A stretch of DNA of 45,566 nt. Origin: a virus. How positions within the stretch are numbered: the first letter of the stretch is position 1; the number at the start of each line of letters is the position of its first letter. The stretch covers positions 1-45,566 of IMG/VR virus record IMGVR_UViG_3300005910_000001. One strand, 5' to 3'. Positions 1-8,919 of the stretch are shown in pieces. Position numbers and translations under genes: made by a program. Under the pieces are notes generated by a model. It made no database searches, was not told the DNA's origin, and was given only the letters and a program-made list of their open reading frames with translations.

Positions 1-539
1 TACTTCAGCAAAAACTGAATGGACTGCACGCATTTGCGAAAGCTATGACGGCTGTGTACCCTGAAGGAGAGTTCGGTTATGTTTGGGGTGCGCAGGGAGA
101 ACTTATGACTGATGCCGAATTACTACGACTAGAGCAATGGTACGGTCCTAGAGGAAGCGGTACTGATCACTACTACCACACAGATCGTGTGCGTAAGTGG
201 TTAGGTAAGAAAGCTGCAGACTGCTCAGGACTAATAATGTACATACTTGGGCTTATGGATATGTATGATGTAGACATGAACGCAGACAAAATAGAAGATA
301 GATGTTCAGATGTATCTTCTCCTGAACCAGGTGATTTGCAGTTCAAGCGTAGTGGTGGCAGAGAAGTACATGTTGGGGTATACATAGGAGACGGAAAGAC
401 TGTACACTGCCGCGGCACTGCATACGGAATGGTAACAACAGAAGACTGGGAATATTCATGGGATGTTACAAAGAGGTACCCTGATATTCCACAGTGGAAA
501 CTCATTGACGCGGACGCAAGAGTGCGCGAAGATATGTGA
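1..539 (+). CDS. NlpC/P60-type endolysin (3' part; 5' end is at 45437)
   Basis: This is a peptidoglycan-cleaving lysis enzyme of the NlpC/P60 cysteine peptidase type. The window cuts the gene: joined across the duplicated junction it begins at 45437 and gives 182 residues. Numbered on the joined protein, the nucleophile is Cys78 in the family-typical Asp-Cys-Ser-Gly-Leu motif, and the second catalytic residue is His127 in His-Val-Gly-Val-Tyr. The polar residue after it is not obvious. There is no signal peptide and no separate cell-wall-binding repeat, so release should depend on the holin at 45208, whose stop lies one base before this start. The ATG at 45 is only codon 19, lacks a good ribosome site, and is not the true start. 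Confidence 0.88.
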   Translation, partial: LQQKLNGLHAFAKAMTAVYPEGEFGYVWGAQGELMTDAELLRLEQWYGPRGSGTDHYYHTDRVRKWLGKKAADCSGLIMYILGLMDMYDVDMNADKIEDRCSDVSSPEPGDLQFKRSGGREVHVGVYIGDGKTVHCRGTAYGMVTTEDWEYSWDVTKRYPDIPQWKLIDADARVREDM

Positions 540-545
540 TATAAT
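537..545 (+). promoter_or_regulatory. Possible extended -10 promoter before the ejection-type genes
   Basis: TGATATAAT is an extended -10 (TG-n-TATAAT) overlapping the endolysin stop codon. It lies 21 bases before the ATG at 566, with AGGAGG in between. No convincing -35 sits at the right distance. It may add transcription for the two large genes downstream. Confidence 0.35.
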
Positions 546-565
546 AAACACAGGAGGAATGTAAC

Positions 566-2425
566 ATGGCTTTACAGATGACACCTAACCAAATTAGGCA
601 GGAACGGCAGATATACCCATTGAACCCTGCACAACCTCAGATGACACCTGCGCAAATAAGAAATGAAAGAAACTTGCGTGCTATGCCTAAAGGAGCGCCA
701 GGGGTTATTAAGCCTGGGCAACATAATATGCAAGCACCTTTAAACCCTATTAGGCAGTACGGCGACGGTAGTGACCAAAGGTTAGCTATACAGAAACCTG
801 CACAGATGATAGCACCGTTACAGAGACCTCCTACAGATGGTGGGCAGAACCAGGCAACGCTAGCACCTCGGTCTCCTATACAGAAACCTGCGATGCAGAA
901 TAACATAGGACAATACACTGATGGTAATACACGTGGAAACGCAGCTAATCCTACATTCCGTAATGTTAATGATATAAATAGACAGGGTATGACTGACGGA
1001 GGTACAGGCGGAGCAGCACCTCCGCGTGCGTACACACCTGAGAATGTTAGGTCAGAGAGATTTCCTGGGGTACCTTACACACAGCCAAACACACAGTACA
1101 AGGGGGTTGATGGGTATTCCCAAGCGCCAAATCAATATCGACAGCCTACTAATCAAGTTGCTAGATACACAGACGGTGGAAATAATAATGGCGTAAACAC
1201 AGGTGGTGTTAATGAAAATAACTCTGCACTTTTGAATGGGGGTGGCAATGTGCCAGGACAAGGTGAAAATAATTTACTTTCAGGGGATGGCACGTACTTA
1301 CCTACACCAGGCGCAGGCGGACAAGGTTCCACAGATGTAACAGGCGGGAACCAAGGACAGTACTCAGACCTGTACAGCCAGTTCGGTGAAATGCTTAAAT
1401 CTATTAACTCTAGTAATGAATTGTACACCTCACAGATTGGTGGGTTGCGTGAAGATATAGGCGGAAGATTAGGTCAGTACGACCAACAGATGCAGGGCGA
1501 CAGGGCGGCATTGCAGAACCTAATGACTCCTGAACATATGCAGATGTTAATCAATCAACAGATGACAAACCTAGACCCTCAATATCAGCAGGGTTTACAA
1601 GATATACAAGGACAATTACCTGAAGCACTGGTAAGACAGAGAACAATGGACGAGAGACGTGGCTTCGGTGCGTCAACTGAAGCATCTAATGCAGCCGCAG
1701 GTATCGAAGGTGACGCTATTAGAGCAGGTTCAGACTTGTACAATTCTCTGTTAGGAGAGGCATCAGGCAATGCTTCTAATTTCCTTAATCAGCAGTTAGC
1801 AGGACAAGGACAATTAGCAGGGTTATCCGCAGCGCAGTACGGAGCAGGAATGGAAAACTTCGGAGCACTAGGAGACCTAGCTAATAACCAGTTTGGTGCT
1901 GCCGATACAACACAGCAACGTACACAGGGTATATACGGCGACCAAGCAGGATTGATTGAAGCTAATCAGAACCAAGAGTATCGTAATTCACAGATAGGCA
2001 TACAGCAACAGCAATTAGCTCAGCAAGCTTCCCAATACGAGACAGAAATGGCTAATGGGGATAACACTAACGAAGATGAATACAACATCGTAACAATGAC
2101 ACAGCAGGCGATGGACCCTATAAACGCGATACTAGCAAGTGACAGCGATGACGCTAGTAAGCAAAGAGAAATTGACGCACTTATAAATATGTGGAGTGGC
2201 ATGTACGGGGGACGTATCTCAGATAATCTAAGACAGATGGCTGCGGGCGCTATGGCAGGAACCGCTAATGAACCACAGGAAAGAGTAAGTCCTTATGTGG
2301 ACAAAAAAGTAGGAGAAGTTTTTGATAGACCTGAGTATACAGCAGATGATACTTGGTGGGACAAAATGGTAGGAAACATTGATTGGAGTTTTAAAGGGTC
2401 TAACCCCAATGCAGGGAATAAATAG
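566..2425 (+). CDS. Gln/Gly/Asn-rich virion protein, probable internal/ejection protein
   Basis: This 619-residue protein is not matched to a named family. Its first 300 residues are low-complexity and rich in Gln, Asn, Pro and Gly. They contain near-repeats: a Met-Thr-Pro-x-Gln-Ile-Arg block occurs twice in the first 33 residues, and Tyr-x-Asp-Gly-containing blocks recur. The remainder is predicted helical and Gln-rich, with no membrane segment. It follows the lysis genes and precedes the 1140-residue ejection-type protein with a 21-base gap. In short-tailed phages this late position often holds internal virion proteins that leave the capsid with the DNA. That role is inferred from position, length and composition. 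The start has a strong AGGAGG site. Confidence 0.6.
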   Translation: MALQMTPNQIRQERQIYPLNPAQPQMTPAQIRNERNLRAMPKGAPGVIKPGQHNMQAPLNPIRQYGDGSDQRLAIQKPAQMIAPLQRPPTDGGQNQATLAPRSPIQKPAMQNNIGQYTDGNTRGNAANPTFRNVNDINRQGMTDGGTGGAAPPRAYTPENVRSERFPGVPYTQPNTQYKGVDGYSQAPNQYRQPTNQVARYTDGGNNNGVNTGGVNENNSALLNGGGNVPGQGENNLLSGDGTYLPTPGAGGQGSTDVTGGNQGQYSDLYSQFGEMLKSINSSNELYTSQIGGLREDIGGRLGQYDQQMQGDRAALQNLMTPEHMQMLINQQMTNLDPQYQQGLQDIQGQLPEALVRQRTMDERRGFGASTEASNAAAGIEGDAIRAGSDLYNSLLGEASGNASNFLNQQLAGQGQLAGLSAAQYGAGMENFGALGDLANNQFGAADTTQQRTQGIYGDQAGLIEANQNQEYRNSQIGIQQQQLAQQASQYETEMANGDNTNEDEYNIVTMTQQAMDPINAILASDSDDASKQREIDALINMWSGMYGGRISDNLRQMAAGAMAGTANEPQERVSPYVDKKVGEVFDRPEYTADDTWWDKMVGNIDWSFKGSNPNAGNK

Positions 2426-2446
2426 GGTAAGATAAGGAGAATATAG

Positions 2447-5400
2447 ATGGCAACAGATTGGAAAACCCTACTTGAAATAAGACAGAAATATGGGATACCT
2501 ATATCATCACTGCAACCGCCACCTTTGACTGAGTTTAACAAGCGGTTGCAATCAAATCAGACACAAGCTACGAATTATAATACTCGCTTGGGTGCTATTA
2601 ACGAAGATGTTGCGCCTGAAGAAACTAAAAAAAAGAACTGGTTTTTCAAGGCTATTGAAGCAATAGATAAACCTCGTAACGCTGTATGGAACGCACTTGA
2701 GGACTCTGCTAAAGGAGAGAACTCTTTTATGCAGGGTCTTAAAGAAGGTTGGACAGGTGAAGAGAAGTACTATGGTACTGACCTCATGGAAGACTTCGGC
2801 GTTAAGAATAAGTTTGCCAAAGGTGTCGGAGGCTTCGCGGCTGAGGCAATACTAGACCCGTTGAACCTCGTATCATTAGGTGCAGGTTCTTTTACAAAGG
2901 GAGCATTAACAGGCTCAGCTAAGACGCTGACACGCGAGGGTGCCGAACAGTTAGCTAAGGCAGCACTAAGAGAGGTGTCCGAAACAGCAATTAGAAAAAG
3001 TGCTAAGTTTGCAGGTAAGAGTGTAAAAGGTGGTGTTATCCGTAACGCAATGAAGACGGGCGCAGGCGGTATACTTAAAGGATTGGGCGCTAGTACGGAT
3101 GATATGTTACGTTTAGCAAAGTCAAGTATCGCAAACTCAGCGGATAGTGCTAGGTTATGGGATGACATACTGGATACTGCAACCAATGCTATACAGAAAA
3201 ACCAAGACATACTATTAAAATCTAAGGGGCGTGGGTTGAAGATCGCGGGCAAAGAATTTGCAACCGCGGGTAAGATGCAGGACCTCGGTGCAGCGCTGAA
3301 CAAAAAAGTACTTGGCGCAGATAATATTGTGGGTAAGACAGCCACTAAATTTAACGACATGGTGTCTACTGTGTTTAGTTCTAAGCATATCTCAGGGGTT
3401 GACAAGAATACACAGAAGATATTTAAGATACTTGAACAACGTAAGAAAGGTGCTAGGCACCTACTCGACTCAGGAACAGAGAAACAATACAAGCAGTTCC
3501 TTGACGTACTCGGAAGGCACAGCAAGGAAGACTTCGATAAATATGATAAGACCTTAATGAACATACTTGAGGGTAGGGTTACTCTTGATAAAGTGCCTGA
3601 TGACATCAAGACAGTGTATATGGACATAGCCAAAAACCTCGAAGATATTGGCTTGAGCGAAACAGCTATAATGAAACTTAAAAAGCAGGCTAAGAACTAT
3701 GCACCTCATGTTCAGGCATGGGACTTATCTAAAGGAGACCAGGAGATACTGCAGAAGTTCGCACGAGGCGGGGATAGTGGCACAGGCTTTGATGTTTATA
3801 ACCGTGCTGCACAGGCTAGAAAGTTCGGAGATGATGTAGATGTATCTAACATACTTATTAACTTCGACACTTCAGGCGACGCGGCAAGGCGGGCGTACCT
3901 AAACTCTATAGCTAACCAGGTTCCTTCGCGTGTTATGGACATACGTAAAGTTCGTAAGTACTCCGACTTAACAGGCATATTAGCTGACGAGGGCATCAAA
4001 GGCACAGCAGCTTACAACATATTGTCACGAAATGCTGATGGCTTAGACGGTGTATCAGGGTTCTTTGAAACATCAGCAGTTAAATCATGGATGTCACGTG
4101 CGCTGCAGCATAATAAAATTATATCTGAAGCAGGCTTTATAGAGGATGTTAAGTCTGCGTTTGGGCGAACCATAAGAAATGTAGACGAGATACGCGACGC
4201 GCGTAGGGCAGGTCAAGTTATAGTAATGCCTCAATCATACGCTAAGAAAGCGCGTATAGACGAGAATATATTACAACAACTTAAGTCATTCCAGGCGGAC
4301 CCGTTATCTCCGTACTTAACACTTGATGATGATGAAGTTAATTTAATTATGAAATATTTTGGGCAGACAGGACAGCTATCCAATCCACTTAGAAGTGGTG
4401 ACATGGTAGCATTGCCGAAGGGCATGGTCCAAAAGATAAATGGTTCTGCGCGTGCACAGACTGAAGCAGGCACGAAAGCACTAACCAAGATGGTAGATAA
4501 GTTCTATTCATTGTGGAAACCTACTGTTACAGGCTTGAGACCTGACTATCACATACGAAATCTATTTGGCTCGACTATGAATAATATGTACGATGTAGGC
4601 TTTAAAGCTATTGACCCTAAGACGCAGGGTATGGCTGCTAAGGTGTTACGTAAAGCCACAAAAAATACTGACAGTATAGAGTTAGGTGGGACACGATTTA
4701 CTGTGGGTGAAATAAGAGACCAAATTGAGAAACAAGCTGTTAAGATGAACCTTCACATTGCCGAGTTCGGCGATGTCGCAAAGACACATCAGATAAAGTT
4801 CGCGCGTGCGCAAGATGGCACTTTGCAGAACATAGCTAGGCATCCGCTACACGGTGCTGCTGAGGCAGGTAAAGCTGTTGGCGAAACTATAGAAGGACAG
4901 GTTCGTACAAGTAACTTCTTAGCTAACGTTGATACATTCTTAGGTAATGGGATGTCAGTCGATGCCGCGTTTGAAGCCGCGGGTGAACAGGTACGAAAGT
5001 ACCATTTTGATTATGGTGATTTGACCAATGCAGAGATTAAAGGTATACGTAGATTGCTACCTTTCTATACATGGTTCAGGAAGAACGCACCGTTGCAGTT
5101 AGAAGAACTGCTGAATAAGCCAGTACGTGCTACATTTGTTAATAAGTGGAACCGTAACATTTCAGCGGCGGAAGGGTATGACCTTACCGACCTGCCTGAT
5201 TATGTTCAAGAAAACATGGCACTTGCAATGCCTAGACTTGGTCTTGGTATGACAGACGAGGATAACATACCTATGGCAAACATAGGTGTTCCACAGGCTG
5301 ACCTCGCTATGCTAGGTTCTCCTGGGTTTGGGCGTGACTTAGCTAGTATGTCTAATCCGTTGCTTAAGGCACCGATTGAAATGTTAATGAATCAAAACAT

Positions 5401-5869
5401 GATGACAGGCGCACCTATATACAGTAATGAATATGAGAAGGGTGAAAAACTAGCCAAACATGCGCAACAGCAGTTCGGAATAGTTAATGACATCGCTCAG
5501 ACTATTAGCCCGCGCGACTACGAAGGCGCCACAATGAAGCCACAGTTTGAGGGGTCTCCACTTAGAATAACTAATTCGCTATTCAAAGAGTTTGATAGTC
5601 AAGAAGCTAAACTTGATGCTTCGTATTCATACAACCGTGCACTTGCTAACAAGGTACAGTATCTTAAGTCTCAAGGAGTTCCTGTGCCTGACCTTAACAA
5701 GATGGATATAGAGATGATACAGCAGTTATCGGATGAAGACATCGAGATGATTAAAGAACTCGGTGAGTTCCCTGCAGTATTCTATAAGAATAGAACTACG
5801 GCACTGCCGTCTGATGAACGCAGTACGTTCTCGCAGGCGCTTGAAAAGTACAGGTCGGGAATGTATTAA
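2447..5869 (+). CDS. Large internal virion / DNA-ejection-type protein (1140 aa)
   Basis: This is the longest protein in the genome. It is mostly helical, with Ala/Gly/Lys-rich stretches at about residues 120 to 280. Near residue 880 there is a Leu-Pro-Phe-Tyr-Thr-Trp-Phe-Arg-Lys segment followed by Leu-Gln-Leu-Glu-Glu-Leu. That pattern resembles the helical modules of large polyvalent or ejection proteins of short-tailed phages (LPD38-like). No protease or lysozyme motif is evident. It is the last late gene and converges with the early operon, whose final stop (5878) is only eight bases away, with no terminator between them. The likely job is to form part of the internal core or a trans-envelope conduit. 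The class is fairly secure but the mechanism is inference. Confidence 0.62.
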   Translation: MATDWKTLLEIRQKYGIPISSLQPPPLTEFNKRLQSNQTQATNYNTRLGAINEDVAPEETKKKNWFFKAIEAIDKPRNAVWNALEDSAKGENSFMQGLKEGWTGEEKYYGTDLMEDFGVKNKFAKGVGGFAAEAILDPLNLVSLGAGSFTKGALTGSAKTLTREGAEQLAKAALREVSETAIRKSAKFAGKSVKGGVIRNAMKTGAGGILKGLGASTDDMLRLAKSSIANSADSARLWDDILDTATNAIQKNQDILLKSKGRGLKIAGKEFATAGKMQDLGAALNKKVLGADNIVGKTATKFNDMVSTVFSSKHISGVDKNTQKIFKILEQRKKGARHLLDSGTEKQYKQFLDVLGRHSKEDFDKYDKTLMNILEGRVTLDKVPDDIKTVYMDIAKNLEDIGLSETAIMKLKKQAKNYAPHVQAWDLSKGDQEILQKFARGGDSGTGFDVYNRAAQARKFGDDVDVSNILINFDTSGDAARRAYLNSIANQVPSRVMDIRKVRKYSDLTGILADEGIKGTAAYNILSRNADGLDGVSGFFETSAVKSWMSRALQHNKIISEAGFIEDVKSAFGRTIRNVDEIRDARRAGQVIVMPQSYAKKARIDENILQQLKSFQADPLSPYLTLDDDEVNLIMKYFGQTGQLSNPLRSGDMVALPKGMVQKINGSARAQTEAGTKALTKMVDKFYSLWKPTVTGLRPDYHIRNLFGSTMNNMYDVGFKAIDPKTQGMAAKVLRKATKNTDSIELGGTRFTVGEIRDQIEKQAVKMNLHIAEFGDVAKTHQIKFARAQDGTLQNIARHPLHGAAEAGKAVGETIEGQVRTSNFLANVDTFLGNGMSVDAAFEAAGEQVRKYHFDYGDLTNAEIKGIRRLLPFYTWFRKNAPLQLEELLNKPVRATFVNKWNRNISAAEGYDLTDLPDYVQENMALAMPRLGLGMTDEDNIPMANIGVPQADLAMLGSPGFGRDLASMSNPLLKAPIEMLMNQNMMTGAPIYSNEYEKGEKLAKHAQQQFGIVNDIAQTISPRDYEGATMKPQFEGSPLRITNSLFKEFDSQEAKLDASYSYNRALANKVQYLKSQGVPVPDLNKMDIEMIQQLSDEDIEMIKELGEFPAVFYKNRTTALPSDERSTFSQALEKYRSGMY

Positions 5870-5877
5870 ATAACATA

Positions 5878-6156
5878 TTATGTGCTGAAATACTTAGCGA
5901 ACACGCTAGGTAAAGGCATCACTGTGATTAACATTTCACCGTCAAACGCAAACACTCTGTTGTTGAATATGATTAAGTCTTGGTGGTGTCCGTACTTGTG
6001 CCACAGTGAGTCTACGTACTTACGTATACTTCCATTTAAGGCAGTACGGTGCACCCCACGTGCAAGAGCGAGTTCGGCTTGTCTAATTGCCGCTCTTTTA
6101 GGTATGCCGATGCGCTCTTTTATACGTTTGTAAGCATGTCTGCTTAGTATTACCAG
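5878..6156 (-). CDS. Conserved-looking small protein lacking a canonical start codon
   Basis: An open frame of about 100 codons reads leftward to a TAA at 5878. Its translation looks like a genuine folded protein: a basic helix (Ala-Tyr-Lys-Arg-Ile-Lys-Glu-Arg-Ile-Gly-Ile), then a segment ending Lys-Tyr-Val-Asp-Ser-Leu-Trp, then beta strands (Leu-Ile-Ile-Phe-Asn-Asn, Leu-Ile-Thr-Val) and Pro-Leu-Pro near the end. This layout recalls small DUF4258/toxin-like phage proteins, but I cannot name the family. No ATG or TTG lies upstream in frame, and the first GTG would remove about a third of the protein. CTG at 6156, overlapping the stop of the previous gene, is used here as a provisional start. 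A frameshift from the preceding gene or a sequence error is also possible. Confidence 0.5.
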   Translation of the reverse strand: MVILSRHAYKRIKERIGIPKRAAIRQAELALARGVHRTALNGSIRKYVDSLWHKYGHHQDLIIFNNRVFAFDGEMLITVMPLPSVFAKYFST

Positions 6157-6317
6157 TGTCTTGACTGCTCCATAAGTTCGTCATCTGCGGCAGTCTGTAA
6201 TCGTTCGTACTCTTCACGGTAACATTCTATTTCTGATGACATATAGTCACCATTCTCTTCACGTTCCTGTAGAAGTCCCTCTAGGTATGCCATTCTTTGT
6301 TGGGCAGCATGTTTCAT
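6150..6317 (-). CDS. Small acidic helical protein (55 aa), unknown function
   Basis: Its ATG overlaps the TGA of the DNA polymerase gene as ATGA, the arrangement used throughout this operon, so it is probably translationally coupled. The 55 residues are strongly acidic and helical (Glu-Arg-Glu-Glu, Tyr-Arg-Glu-Glu-Tyr-Glu-Arg), with a single Cys and a C-terminal Trp, suggesting a short coiled coil. No family is recognised. Its 3' end overlaps the open frame of the next small gene by a few bases. A role accessory to polymerase is possible only by position. Confidence 0.65.
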   Translation of the reverse strand: MKHAAQQRMAYLEGLLQEREENGDYMSSEIECYREEYERLQTAADDELMEQSRHW

Positions 6318-8476
6318 TCTTCCACCTCAATCGTTCCGTACCCTGTGCGCCAGTTTGCTAACTCGGCAGCGTACTCTTTGGAGCAGTGGCTCCAACTCTT
6401 TACACTTCCTTCAGTTCCCCATGTGATAGGTACCCTGAAATCAAGGTCTTGTAATTTACGGTTGATTTTCTTAATCAACTCCGCATCGTCGCGGTGTATC
6501 TCAAACAAGATTTCATCGTGCGTCTGCAACACCATTCGGCTACGTTTATTAGTTAGATATAACCGTAGTTCCCACAGCTTAAGCTTGAGTATGTCACCAC
6601 ACCCGCCCTGTATTATAGAGTTAGGTGCTTTGTACCCTTCTCTTTGTGGGTTCTTGAAGTGCCGCCTTCGACCATACCATGTTTTAACCCAACCACGTTG
6701 CGACCCTACATCCCCTGCTCCTTTAATAAATCTACGTATGCCAGGGAATATCTTAAAGTATTGTTCTCGTGTGTCAACCGCTTCCTGTATCATCTCACAT
6801 GTTTTATAGTGGAAGAAGTACCTAAGTGCAAACACTAGGGCATCGTCCATACCAACTTCAATGAAGTCAGTAACACTGTATTTGTCCTTGTACGGTGGCA
6901 GGTCATAAACCTTTACCTTGTTGTACAGATACTTGGATGCTGTCTTGTAGATTGCTTCATCGAACTCCTTAAACAATACATTTGTCATGGAAGCTACACC
7001 GAGACCGTATGACAGCGCGAAGTTCATTGTCTTACCCTTTGCTCTAAGCTTCTTATCAAGTGTTGCGTTCTCGTATGAGGTGCTGAACATCATTGCGGCG
7101 GTGCTTGCATGAATATCTTTACCCTCTTTTACGAACTTCATAAACCGTTCGTCTCTGCCGTAGTGTGCCAGTAATCTATACTCCTCTTGGTCAGCGTCCA
7201 TAGCAAAGAACATATACTCCTCACTCGTAGGAATGAAGTACTCACGCATCTTAAGTTTCTCCCCATTAGGCAGCATGATTGCTTCCTTAGGTATGTTCTG
7301 CATGTTCGGGTGTGAACTTGATGTTCGTCCTGTTTTAGTACCCCCCTGTCCTCGTTCATCAGGTGCTATGTTATACGAGCAGTGTATCCTTCCATTCTGA
7401 TTATAGAACTCTAGGTTTAGAAGGTACGTGGTGTATATCTTATTCAGGGACCTGTAATCTTGTACAAGTTTTGCGAACTGCTTAACTTCAGGAGTTTTAC
7501 CCTCTGCTTCAAGCTTCTTGAGGACATCCCCTGTGGTTTGTTCCCTACCTGCGTCTGTAAACCATAGCCATTTTCCTGAGCCGAGCAAAAGGAATACACT
7601 TACTATAGCTCGTGAATTATCCACAGGAAAGAACATGCCTGCGAGTTTGTGCATCTCGGATATGCAACCATCTCGCATTGCGTTTACATTCGCCATGTCT
7701 GTTGCAAGTTTTGCCGCGTCAAGTTTTACACCTGTACGCTCCATATCGTATACGGATATTGTTGCCTCGATGTCTAGCTCTACAACCTTCTCAAGTTCCT
7801 GCTCTATTATCTGAGGCAGCAACTTGTAATACAATTTGTATGTTAATTCCGTATCGAAGATTGCATAGTGCACCATCGCATCGTGGTCTTGCTTGTATAA
7901 ATCCAGGTAACTCACCCGATTGGGTGTAGTATCTTGCTCCTTAGCAACGACACGCTTCAGCTTTTTAAGTTCGTCTTCTCCCTTGTGCGCCTTAGTTGTT
8001 ACGAAGTGATACCCTAAGTCCTTTAGGCGTTTGCTTCTTCGCATTTTACCGCTCGGCATCTCACACATAAACTCTTCGTCTATGTCTTGTATCATAACAG
8101 ACGTGTCTGCTAATCCACCTCTAGGGTGTATCCCTATGTTGGCTAGCATGTGCATGTCGAACTTCACATTATGAAACACCTTCAGTATATCCTCACACTC
8201 AAGCAAAGGTTTGAGTTCAATCAAATCGTAGTCAAACCAAAAGCCGTAAGGCACCTCGTCATGTTCGTAATACAGTGACACACCAAATGGTATGTTATTC
8301 TTGTTCTTCTCTCTACCTATGAACCTCGTGACAGCGCCGTAATCCTGTGCCTTCTGCACGAATGATGTCTCAGTGTCAACTGCTATAACTTTAATTGCTT
8401 CCTTGTTGTGTAGCACATAATCCACTACTGCTCGCGGGTGTTTCTTTGACCAATCCTGGTAACAATTTATATTCAT
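6314..8476 (-). CDS. Family A DNA polymerase with 3'-5' exonuclease
   Basis: This is the replicative DNA polymerase of the phage (720 residues, a normal length for T7-type enzymes). The exonuclease domain has Asp34/Glu36 in an Asp-Thr-Glu motif, Asp107 in Asn-Val-Lys-Phe-Asp, and Tyr204/Asp208 (Exo III). The polymerase domain has the Thr-Gly-Arg segment near 382, motif A with Asp427, motif B with Arg478, Lys482, Phe486 and Tyr490 (the Pol I O-helix pattern), and motif C His653-Asp654-Glu655. All expected catalytic residues are present. Phe at the sugar-selecting position matches E. coli Pol I rather than T7. The ATG has a GGAGG site. It works with the primase-helicase at 25281 and probably the ssDNA-binding protein at 10695. 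Confidence 0.96.
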   Translation of the reverse strand: MNINCYQDWSKKHPRAVVDYVLHNKEAIKVIAVDTETSFVQKAQDYGAVTRFIGREKNKNNIPFGVSLYYEHDEVPYGFWFDYDLIELKPLLECEDILKVFHNVKFDMHMLANIGIHPRGGLADTSVMIQDIDEEFMCEMPSGKMRRSKRLKDLGYHFVTTKAHKGEDELKKLKRVVAKEQDTTPNRVSYLDLYKQDHDAMVHYAIFDTELTYKLYYKLLPQIIEQELEKVVELDIEATISVYDMERTGVKLDAAKLATDMANVNAMRDGCISEMHKLAGMFFPVDNSRAIVSVFLLLGSGKWLWFTDAGREQTTGDVLKKLEAEGKTPEVKQFAKLVQDYRSLNKIYTTYLLNLEFYNQNGRIHCSYNIAPDERGQGGTKTGRTSSSHPNMQNIPKEAIMLPNGEKLKMREYFIPTSEEYMFFAMDADQEEYRLLAHYGRDERFMKFVKEGKDIHASTAAMMFSTSYENATLDKKLRAKGKTMNFALSYGLGVASMTNVLFKEFDEAIYKTASKYLYNKVKVYDLPPYKDKYSVTDFIEVGMDDALVFALRYFFHYKTCEMIQEAVDTREQYFKIFPGIRRFIKGAGDVGSQRGWVKTWYGRRRHFKNPQREGYKAPNSIIQGGCGDILKLKLWELRLYLTNKRSRMVLQTHDEILFEIHRDDAELIKKINRKLQDLDFRVPITWGTEGSVKSWSHCSKEYAAELANWRTGYGTIEVEE

Positions 8477-8479
8477 TAC

Positions 8480-8695
8480 TTACCTCCGCCTATGTTTCTT
8501 GTGTGTGCGCTTAAGTCCTTTAATGCGCGCAAATTCATTTGTTATTCGGTGGTCCTTAGAACGTCCTTTTGGGTTGTTGCGCTCTGACCACATTATTCGC
8601 TGAATTATAATAGCATCTCGCTTGTCGACCAGTTGTTTCCGTAAAGCGAAGTACTCGGTACACCACTGTACACACTCCCTTACCCATTTCTTCAT
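8480..8695 (-). CDS. Small basic protein (71 aa), unknown function
   Basis: The protein is highly basic, with a Lys/Arg/His-rich C-terminus (Lys-Lys-His-Arg-Arg-Arg) and several aromatic residues in the N-terminal half. This would suit nucleic-acid binding, but no motif is recognised. It lies directly before the DNA polymerase (three-base gap), and its ATG overlaps the upstream stop by four bases. Such small basic proteins next to polymerase are common in phages and are usually uncharacterised. Confidence 0.65.
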   Translation of the reverse strand: MKKWVRECVQWCTEYFALRKQLVDKRDAIIIQRIMWSERNNPKGRSKDHRITNEFARIKGLKRTHKKHRRR

Positions 8696-8919
8696 TCTGT
8701 TCCCTCCTCTAGCTTATCCATTATGTCATCCACCTTGATGCACAATAAGCTTATGCGTGCATCGTATCTGTTAAACACTTCTTCAATGTTTGCTATTGTA
8801 GGTATCTCTTCCTGTGCTTGTTTGTACCCTGCGAAATAGCTACCAAGCATAGTTACCATGAGTATGCACACCACAAGTAAAATGCACATAGACAACGTAC
8901 CCTTGTGTTCTTTATTCAT
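8692..8919 (-). CDS. Small single-pass membrane protein (75 aa)
   Basis: The start is set at the ATG at 8919, preceded by AAAGGACAG; the upstream TTG at 8934 has no ribosome site. Residues 10 to 31 form one hydrophobic segment. It is followed by a mostly acidic, helical C-terminal domain with one Cys, so the topology is probably N-in with an outside domain, or the reverse. No family is recognised. It overlaps the secreted transglutaminase-like gene upstream by eight bases, so the two are likely co-translated and may act together at the envelope. That link is inference. Confidence 0.65.
   Translation of the reverse strand: MNKEHKGTLSMCILLVVCILMVTMLGSYFAGYKQAQEEIPTIANIEEVFNRYDARISLLCIKVDDIMDKLEEGTE

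Noticed and set aside
2770-3633. Leftward open frame (287 codons) inside the 1140-residue ejection-type gene
   Set aside because: The composition is that of an antisense shadow (Ser/Leu/Pro-rich), and there is no ribosome site or neighbouring leftward gene.
5882-6133. Rightward open frame of 83 codons after the ejection-type gene
   Set aside because: It has no ribosome site and lies opposite the better leftward frame at 5878 to 6156, whose protein has folded-protein character.
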